Part shown: one piece after another, positions 24,897-32,982 of the stretch
Position numbering within the stretch: position 1 is the stretch's first letter
Layout: each line of letters opens with the position of its first letter
Assembly (NCBI GenBank): GCA_022566535.1
Contig: JADFIR010000005.1
Location: 1-64,000 of the forward strand
Reading direction: 5' to 3'
DNA: 64,000 nucleotides
Source: Planctomycetota bacterium
Lineage (GTDB): Bacteria > Planctomycetota > Phycisphaerae > Phycisphaerales > SM1A02
Notes under the pieces: generated by a model
The model's input: only the letters and a program-made list of their open reading frames with translations
What the model was told of the DNA's origin: nothing
Databases searched by the model: none
Translations under genes and position numbers: made by a program

Positions 24897-25607
24897 GTGA
24901 ATAATGGTGCCCACTTGGTTTGCCAGCATCTGGAGAACATCTCGGCGAAGGTGCTGGAGGACTACCAGGGGATCATTCGAGAATACATCCGGGGCAGGCA
25001 CGGCATCTATGCGCTGTACAAGAAGGACAAGCTGTACTACGTCGGCCTGGCGAGCAACCTTCGGGTGCGCCTGAAGCACCATCTGAAGGATCGACACAAG
25101 GGCCTGTGGGATCGTTTCAGTGTGTACCTGGTCATCGACGACGGTCACATCAAGGAGCTCGAGTCACTGGTGCTGCGGATCGTCAGGCCGACGGGGAACC
25201 GCCTGATCGGGCGCTTCCAGCGATCGGAGAATCTGGGCAAGAGACTGACTCAAGACATCCGCAGACACCACCGCAAGGAGCTTCAGTTGCTGGTCGGTCG
25301 CAAGGCGAAGCCCAGCAGCCGCAAGAAAAGCACACGGCAAGGCCAGCCATCGGCCCAAGGTGGTCGATCAAAGGCGATTCTGGCCGCATACATTGAGGGC
25401 CCACTGAAACTGCGCGCCAACCACAAGGGAAGGACGGCTCGAGCGACGGTGCACCGAGATGGATGGATCAGCTACGAGGGGGATCTGTACAGGTCGCCAT
25501 CAGCCGCGGCGCAGGCCGTCGTGGGACGAAGCTGCAACGGCTGGAGTTTCTGGTCGTACGAGAGGGCGCCTGGTGACTGGACGCGCTTGCAGGAGTTGAG
25601 GCGATAG
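24897..25607 (+). CDS. GIY-YIG nuclease fused to a RAMA (modified-DNA reader) domain
   Basis: 236 residues from a GTG start. The GIY-YIG core is HGIYALYKKDKLYYVGLA (about 36-54), with the conserved Arg in LRVRLKHH and the metal-binding Glu in IKELESLVLR. A basic linker (about 135-165) leads to a C-terminal RAMA-type domain, LRANHKGRTARATVHRDG to NGWSFWSYE. The same reader is fused to an HsdR_N nuclease at 19675-20769. A nuclease plus modified-base reader suggests cleavage of modified foreign DNA. It is divergent from an XRE regulator. Confidence 0.82.
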   Translation: MNNGAHLVCQHLENISAKVLEDYQGIIREYIRGRHGIYALYKKDKLYYVGLASNLRVRLKHHLKDRHKGLWDRFSVYLVIDDGHIKELESLVLRIVRPTGNRLIGRFQRSENLGKRLTQDIRRHHRKELQLLVGRKAKPSSRKKSTRQGQPSAQGGRSKAILAAYIEGPLKLRANHKGRTARATVHRDGWISYEGDLYRSPSAAAQAVVGRSCNGWSFWSYERAPGDWTRLQELRR

Positions 25608-25831
25608 CTCCGGACCGCCCTTTCGCCGACTCCCGATGCGCATCAATGCGCTGGCGAATCCTTGCCAGCGACCTTGGGCGATGTGTTCGCTCTGCGCACT
25701 TCCGAGCGGCCGAGGTCGGCAGTATTCCTGGTCGGTTGCCCGTTGGCACCATCTGCGCGCCAAGCACACGCCCACGCATAGAGAGGTCACTGGCCGAACG
25801 AGAGAGGCGCTTCATCGGTCGAAGCAGCCGC

Positions 25832-27496
25832 TTAGGGATTCAGGAACGATCCATTCCAAGGCCGCCAGTGCTCCCGGCGTGATCGCATGTTGAGCGTGGT
25901 CACGAGCGGAATGGAGCGAAGCTGTCGTTTGCCTCCTCGATGACTGACCATGTAGGCCATCTGCAGGGCGTCCGGCCCGTCGTCATACGCACCGAGTGGG
26001 AACTGCCGCAGTTGATCCAGGAGATCCGTCTGACGTCGTGAGAAACGAATCCGACCGCCCCGAACCGCCGGCTGCAACGCCTCAATCCGCCCCTGCTTGT
26101 TGCTGTGAGGCGTCAGTTCCGTGACCCGAAGAGGCATACCTCGGGCCAATGCTCTTTTCCTCAGCTCACTGGCCAAGAACGCTTGATACTGCACCGATTC
26201 CATTCCGAACAGGCGGTAGCGGTACAGTTTGTGATGTTCGATGATGGCATCGATGATCTCATCGGGCTTGCGGCGGCGGATGTCGGCCGCTACCACGTAT
26301 CGGATCGGGCTCCCGCGGGGCACAAACAATGTGATGATCGCGGAATAGTCACCGCGTGGACCCTTGTTGCCCATGCTCGGATCGCAGGCGCCATAGAACG
26401 AGCCCCCGCGGTCGATTGCAGCGTTGAGCTCATCGACAGATGGGAACTCATCGTCCCAGAAGACCAAGTCACTCTCCTGGAACATGCAGTCTGCCGGATC
26501 GACCGGTTCATTCTGCTTTTCGGAATCGAAGCTCCGCCTTCCCTCGCGCAGCCGCGTTTCCATGAGCCGATAGTAGCTGTCTCTTTCGGGCCAAAGAACA
26601 TCGGTGCCTTCCAGGAGCTGTTGGCGCTGGTCATTGAAAAACGCGAGCGCGGCATCCTGGCCGCTGCGGCCGTCGAACTCTTCCAAGTCGTTGTAGATCC
26701 GTTCCCACCGGTACCACAGCTCCGGTTGGTCCGACCAGGATAGAATGGCCTTGTACTTGCGCCTGATCCACGCCGGCGATTTCTGACGGTCAGTCAGTTC
26801 GGCCAGCAGCGAGCCGAAGTGAAGGATCGTGCCGACCACCACCACGTTGGTGACGGCGCTACCGGCCTTGAGCACGGCCTTGTCGAACCAGTCGCGGAGG
26901 TATGCCCGCTGGTCGGCCGAGCGTACTTGCGACTCATTTTCCACGTCATCGACGACGATCAGCGTGGGCCGATGCTGGCGGTGCCGACGTCCACGGATCT
27001 TCTGGTCGGCCCCGAACGCGGCGACCTTCACATCGTTGCGAGTGATGATGTCTGCCTTTCTCCACCGAGGCGCGCGCGGCTTGGCGCCGGGAACCTCGCA
27101 TGCTTCGGGGAAATCCTCGAGAAGAAGGGCATTGGCCTCCAGCTCGTGCTTGATATGGGCCAGGAGCTCCATGGCCTGCTCGGCCGTGTCCGAGATCAAG
27201 AAGATGCAGGGCTCCTTGGCGTAGCAAATACACCAGAGGCAGTAGCCGAGGGTTACCAGCGTGCTCTTGGCGTGTTCACGGGGCGCCGCGATCGCTATCC
27301 GCTGGCCTCGCTTCCGCACGGTGCCCTCGAGCAGCTCGAAGAGCTCGAGATGCATCCGCGACGCCGGCAGTTGGAAATAGGCCGGCAGATAGGTTTCGGC
27401 GAAGACGCGTAGGCAGTGTTCCGCGGCATCCCGACGCGCCTGGGAAAGCAGCCGTCGGGCCGCCGCGCGATAGGAGTGATCATGGCTGTTGTTCAT
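25832..27496 (-). CDS. terL: Phage terminase large subunit
   Basis: 554 residues from the ATG with AAAAGGAG before it. The ATPase domain has an atypical Walker A, APREHAKST, typical of terminases, Walker B TLIVVDDVENE, and later the nuclease-domain Asp in GACDPSMGNKGPRGDYSA. TerL cuts and pumps phage DNA into proheads. It overlaps the preceding gene by 17 bp. No portal, capsid or tail gene follows, so this packaging module is an isolated remnant or belongs to an unusual satellite or gene-transfer element. Confidence 0.88.
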   Translation of the reverse strand: MNNSHDHSYRAAARRLLSQARRDAAEHCLRVFAETYLPAYFQLPASRMHLELFELLEGTVRKRGQRIAIAAPREHAKSTLVTLGYCLWCICYAKEPCIFLISDTAEQAMELLAHIKHELEANALLLEDFPEACEVPGAKPRAPRWRKADIITRNDVKVAAFGADQKIRGRRHRQHRPTLIVVDDVENESQVRSADQRAYLRDWFDKAVLKAGSAVTNVVVVGTILHFGSLLAELTDRQKSPAWIRRKYKAILSWSDQPELWYRWERIYNDLEEFDGRSGQDAALAFFNDQRQQLLEGTDVLWPERDSYYRLMETRLREGRRSFDSEKQNEPVDPADCMFQESDLVFWDDEFPSVDELNAAIDRGGSFYGACDPSMGNKGPRGDYSAIITLFVPRGSPIRYVVAADIRRRKPDEIIDAIIEHHKLYRYRLFGMESVQYQAFLASELRKRALARGMPLRVTELTPHSNKQGRIEALQPAVRGGRIRFSRRQTDLLDQLRQFPLGAYDDGPDALQMAYMVSHRGGKRQLRSIPLVTTLNMRSRREHWRPWNGSFLNP

Positions 27497-28184
27497 CGAT
27501 GGGCTCCTTTTCAATCAGTTTCGTCAGATTCTGAACTTTCTCGCCGAGCTCGAGACGCGAAAACGTTGCACGGAGTTGGGTGACCTGTTGTTTGGTCGAG
27601 TCGTCGCCTGGTTGGCTGCGCTGGACGATGACCGCCAAGCGGTCGAGCTCGCCCTGCAGTTCATCGAAGCCCGGCGGGTCACCGAGACGGTGGGTGACAT
27701 CGCCGTGGATCTCGTGGGGGGCAGTCGGCAGGCATCCGAGTTGCTGCAGGGACTGGACGAGCTCCCGCTTGATGGTCCAGCACGCTCGCTCGCCTTCGAT
27801 CTTGGCGATCGGCGAGGTGTCCTTGTTGCGGATGACCCGGCGGATGTGGGAGCGGGCAAGCTCTGCTTCCATCACCAGCTGGCCAATCATCTCCGCGGTG
27901 AACGCGGGATCGGCTTCGACGGCATTCGCCTCGCGGATGGCCCGACGATCGCGGCTGACGGTTCGTTCGATGGTCCTCAAGATCTCAGCGATCTCGGCCG
28001 TGCTGAATCCTTCCCCGGTCAGATGCTCCACACACCGACGACGATCCTCAATGGAGAGGGACTTCGGCGGGATCTGACCGCTTTGAATCCCGCGGATCAA
28101 AGACAAGACGGAATGCCCGGTCGAGGTCGACTCAGCTTCGGAGTTAGCATTCTCGGCCGCTGTGTTTTTCTCGGGATGTTTCAT
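27480..28184 (-). CDS. HTH protein, candidate terminase small subunit
   Basis: 234 residues. The N-terminal part is acidic and low in complexity, followed by a helix-turn-helix-like stretch, FSTAEIAEILRTIERTVSRD, and a long helical C-terminal part. It is encoded between a ParB-methylase and TerL, with ATGA overlap upstream and overlap downstream, the position of a small terminase. The sequence itself does not prove this, so DNA-binding regulator remains an alternative. Confidence 0.6.
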   Translation of the reverse strand: MKHPEKNTAAENANSEAESTSTGHSVLSLIRGIQSGQIPPKSLSIEDRRRCVEHLTGEGFSTAEIAEILRTIERTVSRDRRAIREANAVEADPAFTAEMIGQLVMEAELARSHIRRVIRNKDTSPIAKIEGERACWTIKRELVQSLQQLGCLPTAPHEIHGDVTHRLGDPPGFDELQGELDRLAVIVQRSQPGDDSTKQQVTQLRATFSRLELGEKVQNLTKLIEKEPIDEQQP

Positions 28185-29497
28185 GGAATCTGCTCGGTAT
28201 TGGTGTGGAGATCAGTGCAGTGCGTGGCATAGCGTTGGGCAAGTTGCGGATCGACGGCGTCAGCGCCGACGAACGCGATGTAGCGGCGAACGACGACGTC
28301 GACGAAGTGCGGATCGATTTCGAGGCCGTAGCACCGGCGACCTGTCCGTTCGCATGCAATCAGCGTGCTGCCGCTGCCAAGAAACGGATCAAGGACCAAG
28401 TTGCCCGGTCGTGTCGAGTCGCGGATGCCGCGCTCCGACAGAAGCAGAGGCTTCTGGGTCGGATGGAGGTAGCTGGACGTTGGGTCGCGCTTGACCTCCC
28501 AGACGGTTGTTTCGTTCGTCGGTCCGTACCAGAAGTGACCGCCTTTGTCGTCCTTAGGCAGCCAGCCGTAGAGGCAGAATTCGCTTTGCTCGTTGAAATC
28601 ACCAAACCCGATGGCGAAGCTCGGTTTGACCCATGTGAGGACGCAGCTGACGTGGAAGCCTAGTGCTTCCAACATGAAGTGCATCGGGCCGAAGTTGCGA
28701 TGGCCGTTCCACAGGTAGAACGGAGCTCCGGGAAGAAGATGGTCTTTGATGTCGGTGAGAATCCGCCGAAGCCAATCGGTATACTCACGGTGACTTAAGT
28801 TGTCGGCATAGATGCGCCGCCACTCACGCGATCGTTTGGGCCGCGCCTTGCTCGGATTGGGTCTATTGCCGCCAAGGTATGCCACGTTGTAAGGCGGATC
28901 ACCGAGCAGAAGATGCACCTTCTCGTGTTGGAGCAGGCGCTGAACGTCTCTGGGATTCGCCGAATCGCCGCAGAGCACCCGGTGGCGGCCAAGCTCGATC
29001 AGTTCACCTCGCTTTGTTACTGGCGGGTGATCCGTGTCTACTGCCGCTTCGGGATTGAAGCTCTCCTCCTTGTCTTCCAGATCCGTGTGCAGTGCTTCGG
29101 CGATGATCGCCGCAATGTCAGGCAAATCGATGCCCGTTCTCGTTGCATCAAAGTCGGGCAACTTCACGAGCTCATCAAGTAGCGCGCCGAGTTTCTGCAT
29201 GTCCCAACGGCCCGATATTTGATTGAGCGCGACGGCGAGAGCGCGCTCGTTCGCCTCATCGAGGTCAACAAGAACGACATCGACCTCAAGTTCCCCGAGC
29301 GCGCGCAGCACATGAAGGCGTTGGTGGCCGCCAATCAGTCGGTTGTTGCGCCGATTGACGACCAATGGCTCCACGAGGCCGTAGTCGGTAATGGAGCGCT
29401 TTAGTTTCTCGTAGGCCGGATCACCGGGTCCCAGGTCCTGGCGGGGGTTGTAGAGGGCTGGGCTGATCTTCGAAATCGAAATGCGGCGGACTTGCAT
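28181..29497 (-). CDS. ParB-like nuclease domain fused to N4/N6 DNA methyltransferase
   Basis: 438 residues. The N-terminal 100 residues are ParB-like: YNPRQDLG, the GGHQRLHVLRAL box and VVLVDLDEANERAL. The methylase has DPPY in LLLGDPPYNVAYLGG (about 207) and the SAM-binding motif DPFLGSGSTLIACE near residue 370, order beta-type. Known relatives are phage- and mobile-element-borne solitary methylases placed upstream of terminase genes. The ATG follows GAGGAG. Its stop overlaps the start of the next gene. Confidence 0.88.
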   Translation of the reverse strand: MQVRRISISKISPALYNPRQDLGPGDPAYEKLKRSITDYGLVEPLVVNRRNNRLIGGHQRLHVLRALGELEVDVVLVDLDEANERALAVALNQISGRWDMQKLGALLDELVKLPDFDATRTGIDLPDIAAIIAEALHTDLEDKEESFNPEAAVDTDHPPVTKRGELIELGRHRVLCGDSANPRDVQRLLQHEKVHLLLGDPPYNVAYLGGNRPNPSKARPKRSREWRRIYADNLSHREYTDWLRRILTDIKDHLLPGAPFYLWNGHRNFGPMHFMLEALGFHVSCVLTWVKPSFAIGFGDFNEQSEFCLYGWLPKDDKGGHFWYGPTNETTVWEVKRDPTSSYLHPTQKPLLLSERGIRDSTRPGNLVLDPFLGSGSTLIACERTGRRCYGLEIDPHFVDVVVRRYIAFVGADAVDPQLAQRYATHCTDLHTNTEQIP

Positions 29498-29587
29498 GGC
29501 CTCGACTCCTCTTGCGGGGGCATTCGCTCCCTGTCTGAGGCCATCATTTCCTCTAATCTTGCCGCCGTCCGTCCCCTCAACCGGAGC

Positions 29588-30325
29588 TCAACCGGACTCC
29601 TGAGCGGCCGAATCCATTTCCGGGGGTGGAGCATCCGAGCGATAGAAACCCAGCCCGGCGACGTGCTCGATGCACCAACCCCTATTCCTGATAGCTGTGA
29701 TACGTTTGCGGATGGCATCCTCCTTGGTCCGTGAATTCATGAGCTCCTTGGCGAGCTGAGGGCATGTGCGGACACGGTTTTCGAGGGCGCCCCACACTTT
29801 CCGCAGAAGCGGCGTCAACGGGCACCGGAGAGGGGGGAGCAATACCCCTCGCCCCCGCAATTGGTCCAAGGCTCGCCGAAGTACGCTTTCTGCCAGATGC
29901 AGCGGGTTGCGGCCGCCGTTTGCGACCGTTGACTTGTGGAGTTCCAGCGGCCCCACATTGAGCCAGCGGTGGAACTCCCTGAGGCTGGCCGTGGCCTCCT
30001 CCATCAGCGGCAAGAACTCGCCCACAAGACCGGCCTCTCTTGCGCGGGCAAGGACCAGATCGCGGGCCCGCTTGATACGTGGCTCGTAGAATTCCACAAC
30101 CGCCGCGGTGACGGCGTCGGGGTCCACTGCGTCATCGCTGGTCGCTCGCCTCAGAGCCACTTGCTTGGCCGCCCAGAGCATCTCGCGGCAAGTTTCACAG
30201 GTATCGATGAACTGGCGCAGCGGATCCCGTTTGGCCTGGCCGCGGGGTCTCGGCAGCCGGCCCACGAACTCCTGGATGAAGCGCCTCTGCTTGGCGTGCC
30301 ATTCACTGTCGCTGATCATGGCCAT
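29588..30325 (-). CDS. Hypothetical phage-module protein
   Basis: 245 residues from an internal ATG (MAMISDSEWHAKQRRFIQEF) preceded by GGAG; the longer frame is not protein-like. It is mostly helical and basic in the C-terminus (NSRTKEDAIRKRITAIRNRG). It precedes the ParB-methylase gene by 90 bp on the same strand and is probably co-transcribed with the packaging module. No family recognised; an HTH regulator of the module is possible. Confidence 0.55.
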   Translation of the reverse strand: MAMISDSEWHAKQRRFIQEFVGRLPRPRGQAKRDPLRQFIDTCETCREMLWAAKQVALRRATSDDAVDPDAVTAAVVEFYEPRIKRARDLVLARAREAGLVGEFLPLMEEATASLREFHRWLNVGPLELHKSTVANGGRNPLHLAESVLRRALDQLRGRGVLLPPLRCPLTPLLRKVWGALENRVRTCPQLAKELMNSRTKEDAIRKRITAIRNRGWCIEHVAGLGFYRSDAPPPEMDSAAQESG

Positions 30326-30503
30326 TGGTCTCCAAAGGGGGGTACGACATCGTAACCGCGCAGATTCTATGCGCGGCAAGAAGGAGCACCCGGGCCGATC
30401 CGACCGGCATGGGCGTGGCGTGCTTGCTGAGTTGCGAGTCTGTTCTGCGCCAGAGCAGCATCGGCTACCGCCTGGATCGAAGGACATGGAAGTGCTCGAT
30501 CGG

Positions 30504-30575
30504 CTGAAGTTCACACCATCTTAAAGCTCTTGACGCATCACGACTTCGGCTTGGGCTGACTTTTGGACCCATACG
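30504..30575 (+). mobile_element. Miniature element, copy 4, right part only
   Basis: Seventy-two bp equal to the right end of the other copies, from GAAGTTCACACCATCTTA to TTTTGGACCCATACG. It abuts a transposase fragment that ends in a similar terminal repeat. Confidence 0.7.
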
Positions 30576-30760
30576 ACGTCGGGCACTATCACGCCGAGCG
30601 GAATCATCAAGAACTGGAGAATGTTCTCATCACTCCCGAATTGGTAGTACGGGAGTCGTCCGGACCGGTGCTTCGGCGCGAACGGCTCGGCGGGATGATG
30701 AATTCCTACCACCGGAAAGCGGCATGACGTGCTGTGTTGAGTATTGGACCCATACGGGAG
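30576..30760 (+). mobile_element. Transposase C-terminal fragment with IS end related to the miniature elements
   Basis: Encodes HYHAERNHQELENVLI, then RRERLGGMMNSYHRKAA and stop, an rve-type transposase tail homologous to that at 20999-21333. Beyond the stop the DNA reads GAGTATTGGACCCATACG, matching the miniature elements' terminal repeat. It is probably a remnant of the autonomous parent. Confidence 0.7.
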
Positions 30761-30863
30761 CCGACGATGCAATCCTTCTCCTGGTAGAAGTACTCCTCGG
30801 AGTTCCTGACGTGGAAGTCGTTGCGTGGGTTCGGCTCTAGCGGGTGCACGACAGAGTCGCACG

Positions 30864-31088
30864 TCACTTGAACCGGAGCAGGGCCAACACTGTGATGACC
30901 GTCGCGCAGAAAACCACCAGGGCCAGCAGAAACGGCCAGGGGTTCGGCCCCCGTGTGGCCTCCTCTAGGGCCTGGGAGGCGCCCTTCAGGGCTTCGATCG
31001 GCCCAGAATCGGCCGGGGGGTCGCCACAGGGGGTCCCAGTCCGACAAGTGGCCGGTACCTTTGGTCGAGAGGGATCGGGACTGGACAT
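30864..31088 (-). CDS. Small C-tail-anchored membrane protein
   Basis: 74 residues: a Pro-rich polar N-terminal part and a single C-terminal hydrophobic helix (FLLALVVFCATVITVLALL) before a short basic end. The ATG has GGGAGG 8 bp upstream. No family recognised. It may be a phage-module or island gene. Confidence 0.5.
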   Translation of the reverse strand: MSSPDPSRPKVPATCRTGTPCGDPPADSGPIEALKGASQALEEATRGPNPWPFLLALVVFCATVITVLALLRFK

Positions 31089-31220
31089 GAGCTAAGCCTC
31101 CCTGATCTGAATTCAAGTGGGCTGCGGACAGTGGTTGGCCGGTTCGGAAATAACTCCGCGACGGCTTTCTATTCTAACGCAGCCTCCGAGACCCAGACTG
31201 AAGTCAACCAACCCTCGCCA

Positions 31221-31355
31221 TCACGAAACGAAGGTAGCGCAAGTGTGGAATACCGCGATGACGCGGAGAGTCCACTGAAGTTCGACGGAAAGCCCAACCT
31301 GCTCCTGACCGAAGTACAGTTTGCCCGGATCGTCGTCGAAGAACTTGTTGGTCAT
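31221..31355 (-). CDS. Possible small protein, 44 residues
   Basis: ATG with GGAGGGG upstream, reading MTNKFFDDDPGKLYFGQEQV and then a beta-rich tail. The frame merges upstream with PutA debris, so an independent gene is uncertain. Apart from this and the PutA fragment, nothing is seen in 31089-31894. Confidence 0.25.
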   Translation of the reverse strand: MTNKFFDDDPGKLYFGQEQVGLSVELQWTLRVIAVFHTCATFVS

Positions 31356-31486
31356 GCACCATCCCCTCCGTCGCAAGATTCCCCGGTCTTGCAGGTGCAA
31401 TATGGGTTTCCGATCGTCTCGGTGTCGGCGGTCTTCCCGTCGCCCAACTAGTTCATCGCCTTCCAGCGCCCCCAAGGATGTACCCG

Positions 31487-31650
31487 AAGCGGACCCGTGG
31501 GTGAGGTAATCGAGGCGGTGGTCGTGCATCTGCTCGGGGGTCCGCAGCATCAGGAACGTGCCGATCAAACGGAAGAGTTGCACCTTGAACGCCTCGTCTT
31601 TCATCGCCCAGCCCATGAGCTTGTCCGACCAGAACGCCCTCGGCGCCAGG
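31487..31650 (-). pseudogene. PutA / proline dehydrogenase fragment
   Basis: The minus strand encodes FWSDKLMGWAMKDEAFKVQL, then FRLIGTFLMLRTPEQMHDH and LDYLT. This closely resembles the N-terminal part of bifunctional proline dehydrogenase / pyrroline-5-carboxylate dehydrogenase (SDKLM-x-W-x-MKD-x-AFKVQLFR). About 55 residues remain of a protein normally near 1000. It suggests a metabolic gene broken at the island edge. Confidence 0.75.
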
Positions 31651-31861
31651 CCGGGCACAAATGACGTCCAGATGCCGCCGGCTGTAGGTGGCGAAAACCT
31701 CATCCGGGCGTTCGTCGGGTATTGGATGATCGCGTATGGTTGCCTAATTCAGCGCTACCAGAAGCCGTGATGCATCAACACCTTGAGGTTGTTGTGAGCA
31801 GGCGCAGATGGCTGAGATCTGGCGCGATCCCCGGTCGTGACCCATGCCGGCATGAGCGCCC

Positions 31862-31889
31862 GGACGGGTCGGCAAGGCGACACCCGTCG
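31862..31889. terminator. Hairpin downstream of the secretion operon
   Basis: On the minus strand GACGGG-TG-TCG and CGA-CCCGTC can pair around a CCTTGC loop, starting 6 bp after the last gene of the operon. There is no clear T-tract, so the terminator assignment is weak. Confidence 0.3.
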
Positions 31890-31894
31890 GCTCT

Positions 31895-32473
31895 TCAGGG
31901 TGGCAGCAAGGTCAGCTGTTGGCGGGCCCAGTGGCGCCACTGCTGGGTTTCGCCACGGAGGGCGATCTCTTTGAGCATCTCGCCGGTGCGGTCGTCGGAG
32001 CGGTTGTGCCGCAGCTGGCAGCGGCACAGCGCCTGCATGGTCGGCAGGTGATTGGGATAGACCTCAAGCGCCGTGCCGTAGGTGGCCAGAGCTTCCTCGA
32101 TTCGCCCGGCGCGCTCGAGGGTCAGGGCCAGGTTCATCCGCGGATCAGGGTGTCCGGGCATCAGCTTGCGGGCCCACTCGAACTCGTTGGCGGCTTCATA
32201 CAGCTGGCCTTGCTTGAGATACACGACGCCGAGATTGTTATGGCCGGGGCCGTAATACAGATCGGCAGTCAGCGCTTCGCGGAGCAGATGCTCAGCTTTC
32301 TGGGGGTCGCGGTCAAGGAGCTCGGCGGCTTCCTGGGTAAGCTGCTGGGCTCGGAGGGAGTTGCGGTTGATCTCGCGCGGGGTTGCGTAGGGACTGCCGC
32401 TGCGCATCGCGCAACCGGCCAACAGACAGACACTCGCAAGAATCAATAGTGGTGTGTGCTTCACCGGATTCAT
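31895..32473 (-). CDS. TPR lipoprotein, end of the type II secretion operon
   Basis: 192 residues. A signal peptide with lipobox (LLAGC) is followed by about three TPR motifs, for example GPGHNNLGVVYLKQGQLYEA and AALTLERAGRIEEALATYG-like repeats. Family resemblance is to PilF/TadD pilotins that help secretins or pili assemble in the outer membrane. It overlaps the M-like gene by 4 bp, so it is the last gene of the operon. A pilotin role for GspD is inference. Confidence 0.8.
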   Translation of the reverse strand: MNPVKHTPLLILASVCLLAGCAMRSGSPYATPREINRNSLRAQQLTQEAAELLDRDPQKAEHLLREALTADLYYGPGHNNLGVVYLKQGQLYEAANEFEWARKLMPGHPDPRMNLALTLERAGRIEEALATYGTALEVYPNHLPTMQALCRCQLRHNRSDDRTGEMLKEIALRGETQQWRHWARQQLTLLPP

Positions 32474-32982
32474 TGCTCGCCAATGTATGTTGCCCCGATC
32501 ACGATGTTCACATCGTAGCGCGCCGGGTCATTGTGGTTACGGGCACGCGCCAGCTCGATCCGAGTCGGCGTCCACAGATGCTGTGAGTCGGACCATTGGG
32601 CAAGGAATGCTCCGAGCCTCGGGATCGTAAGCCCGTTGAGGGTCATTCGCACGGACTGGCGTCGATAAGTGCCCGCCCCCGGAAGTGCTGAATCAGATTC
32701 GGGCACCAGACCGCCGAAGCGATCCAGCGGGATACCTGATTCAGCGAGCACGGTATTGACCCTGGCGATCACATCCTGCTGGGGCCGCTTGTGCTCCGCG
32801 ATCCGCTGCTGCTTTGCTCGCAGCTCGAGGATGCGCTGGGCATCACTCTCAGTGCGTATCAAGGACACTCTTGCGGCCTGAAGGTGAGTACGGACACCAC
32901 CAAGGCGCCGGGCGCTACCAAAGACGGGTAGAGTCAGAGCCGCCAACAGCAAGGCAACGACCAGCACGGGGCGAAGCGTCAT
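32470..32982 (-). CDS. GspM/PilO-like inner-membrane assembly protein
   Basis: 170 residues: one N-terminal membrane helix (LVVALLLAALTLPVFG), a coiled-coil-like stretch to about residue 70, and a small alpha/beta domain ending in VNIVIGATYIGEQ. Size, topology and position after the GspL-like gene fit GspM/PilO, which stabilise the inner-membrane platform. Sequence identity to named GspM cannot be judged by eye. Start and stop overlap both neighbours by 4 bp. Confidence 0.65.
   Translation of the reverse strand: MTLRPVLVVALLLAALTLPVFGSARRLGGVRTHLQAARVSLIRTESDAQRILELRAKQQRIAEHKRPQQDVIARVNTVLAESGIPLDRFGGLVPESDSALPGAGTYRRQSVRMTLNGLTIPRLGAFLAQWSDSQHLWTPTRIELARARNHNDPARYDVNIVIGATYIGEQ

Noticed and set aside
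31221-31703. A single 160-residue gene
   Set aside because: The frame fuses PutA debris with unrelated sequence; the two halves have no common family.
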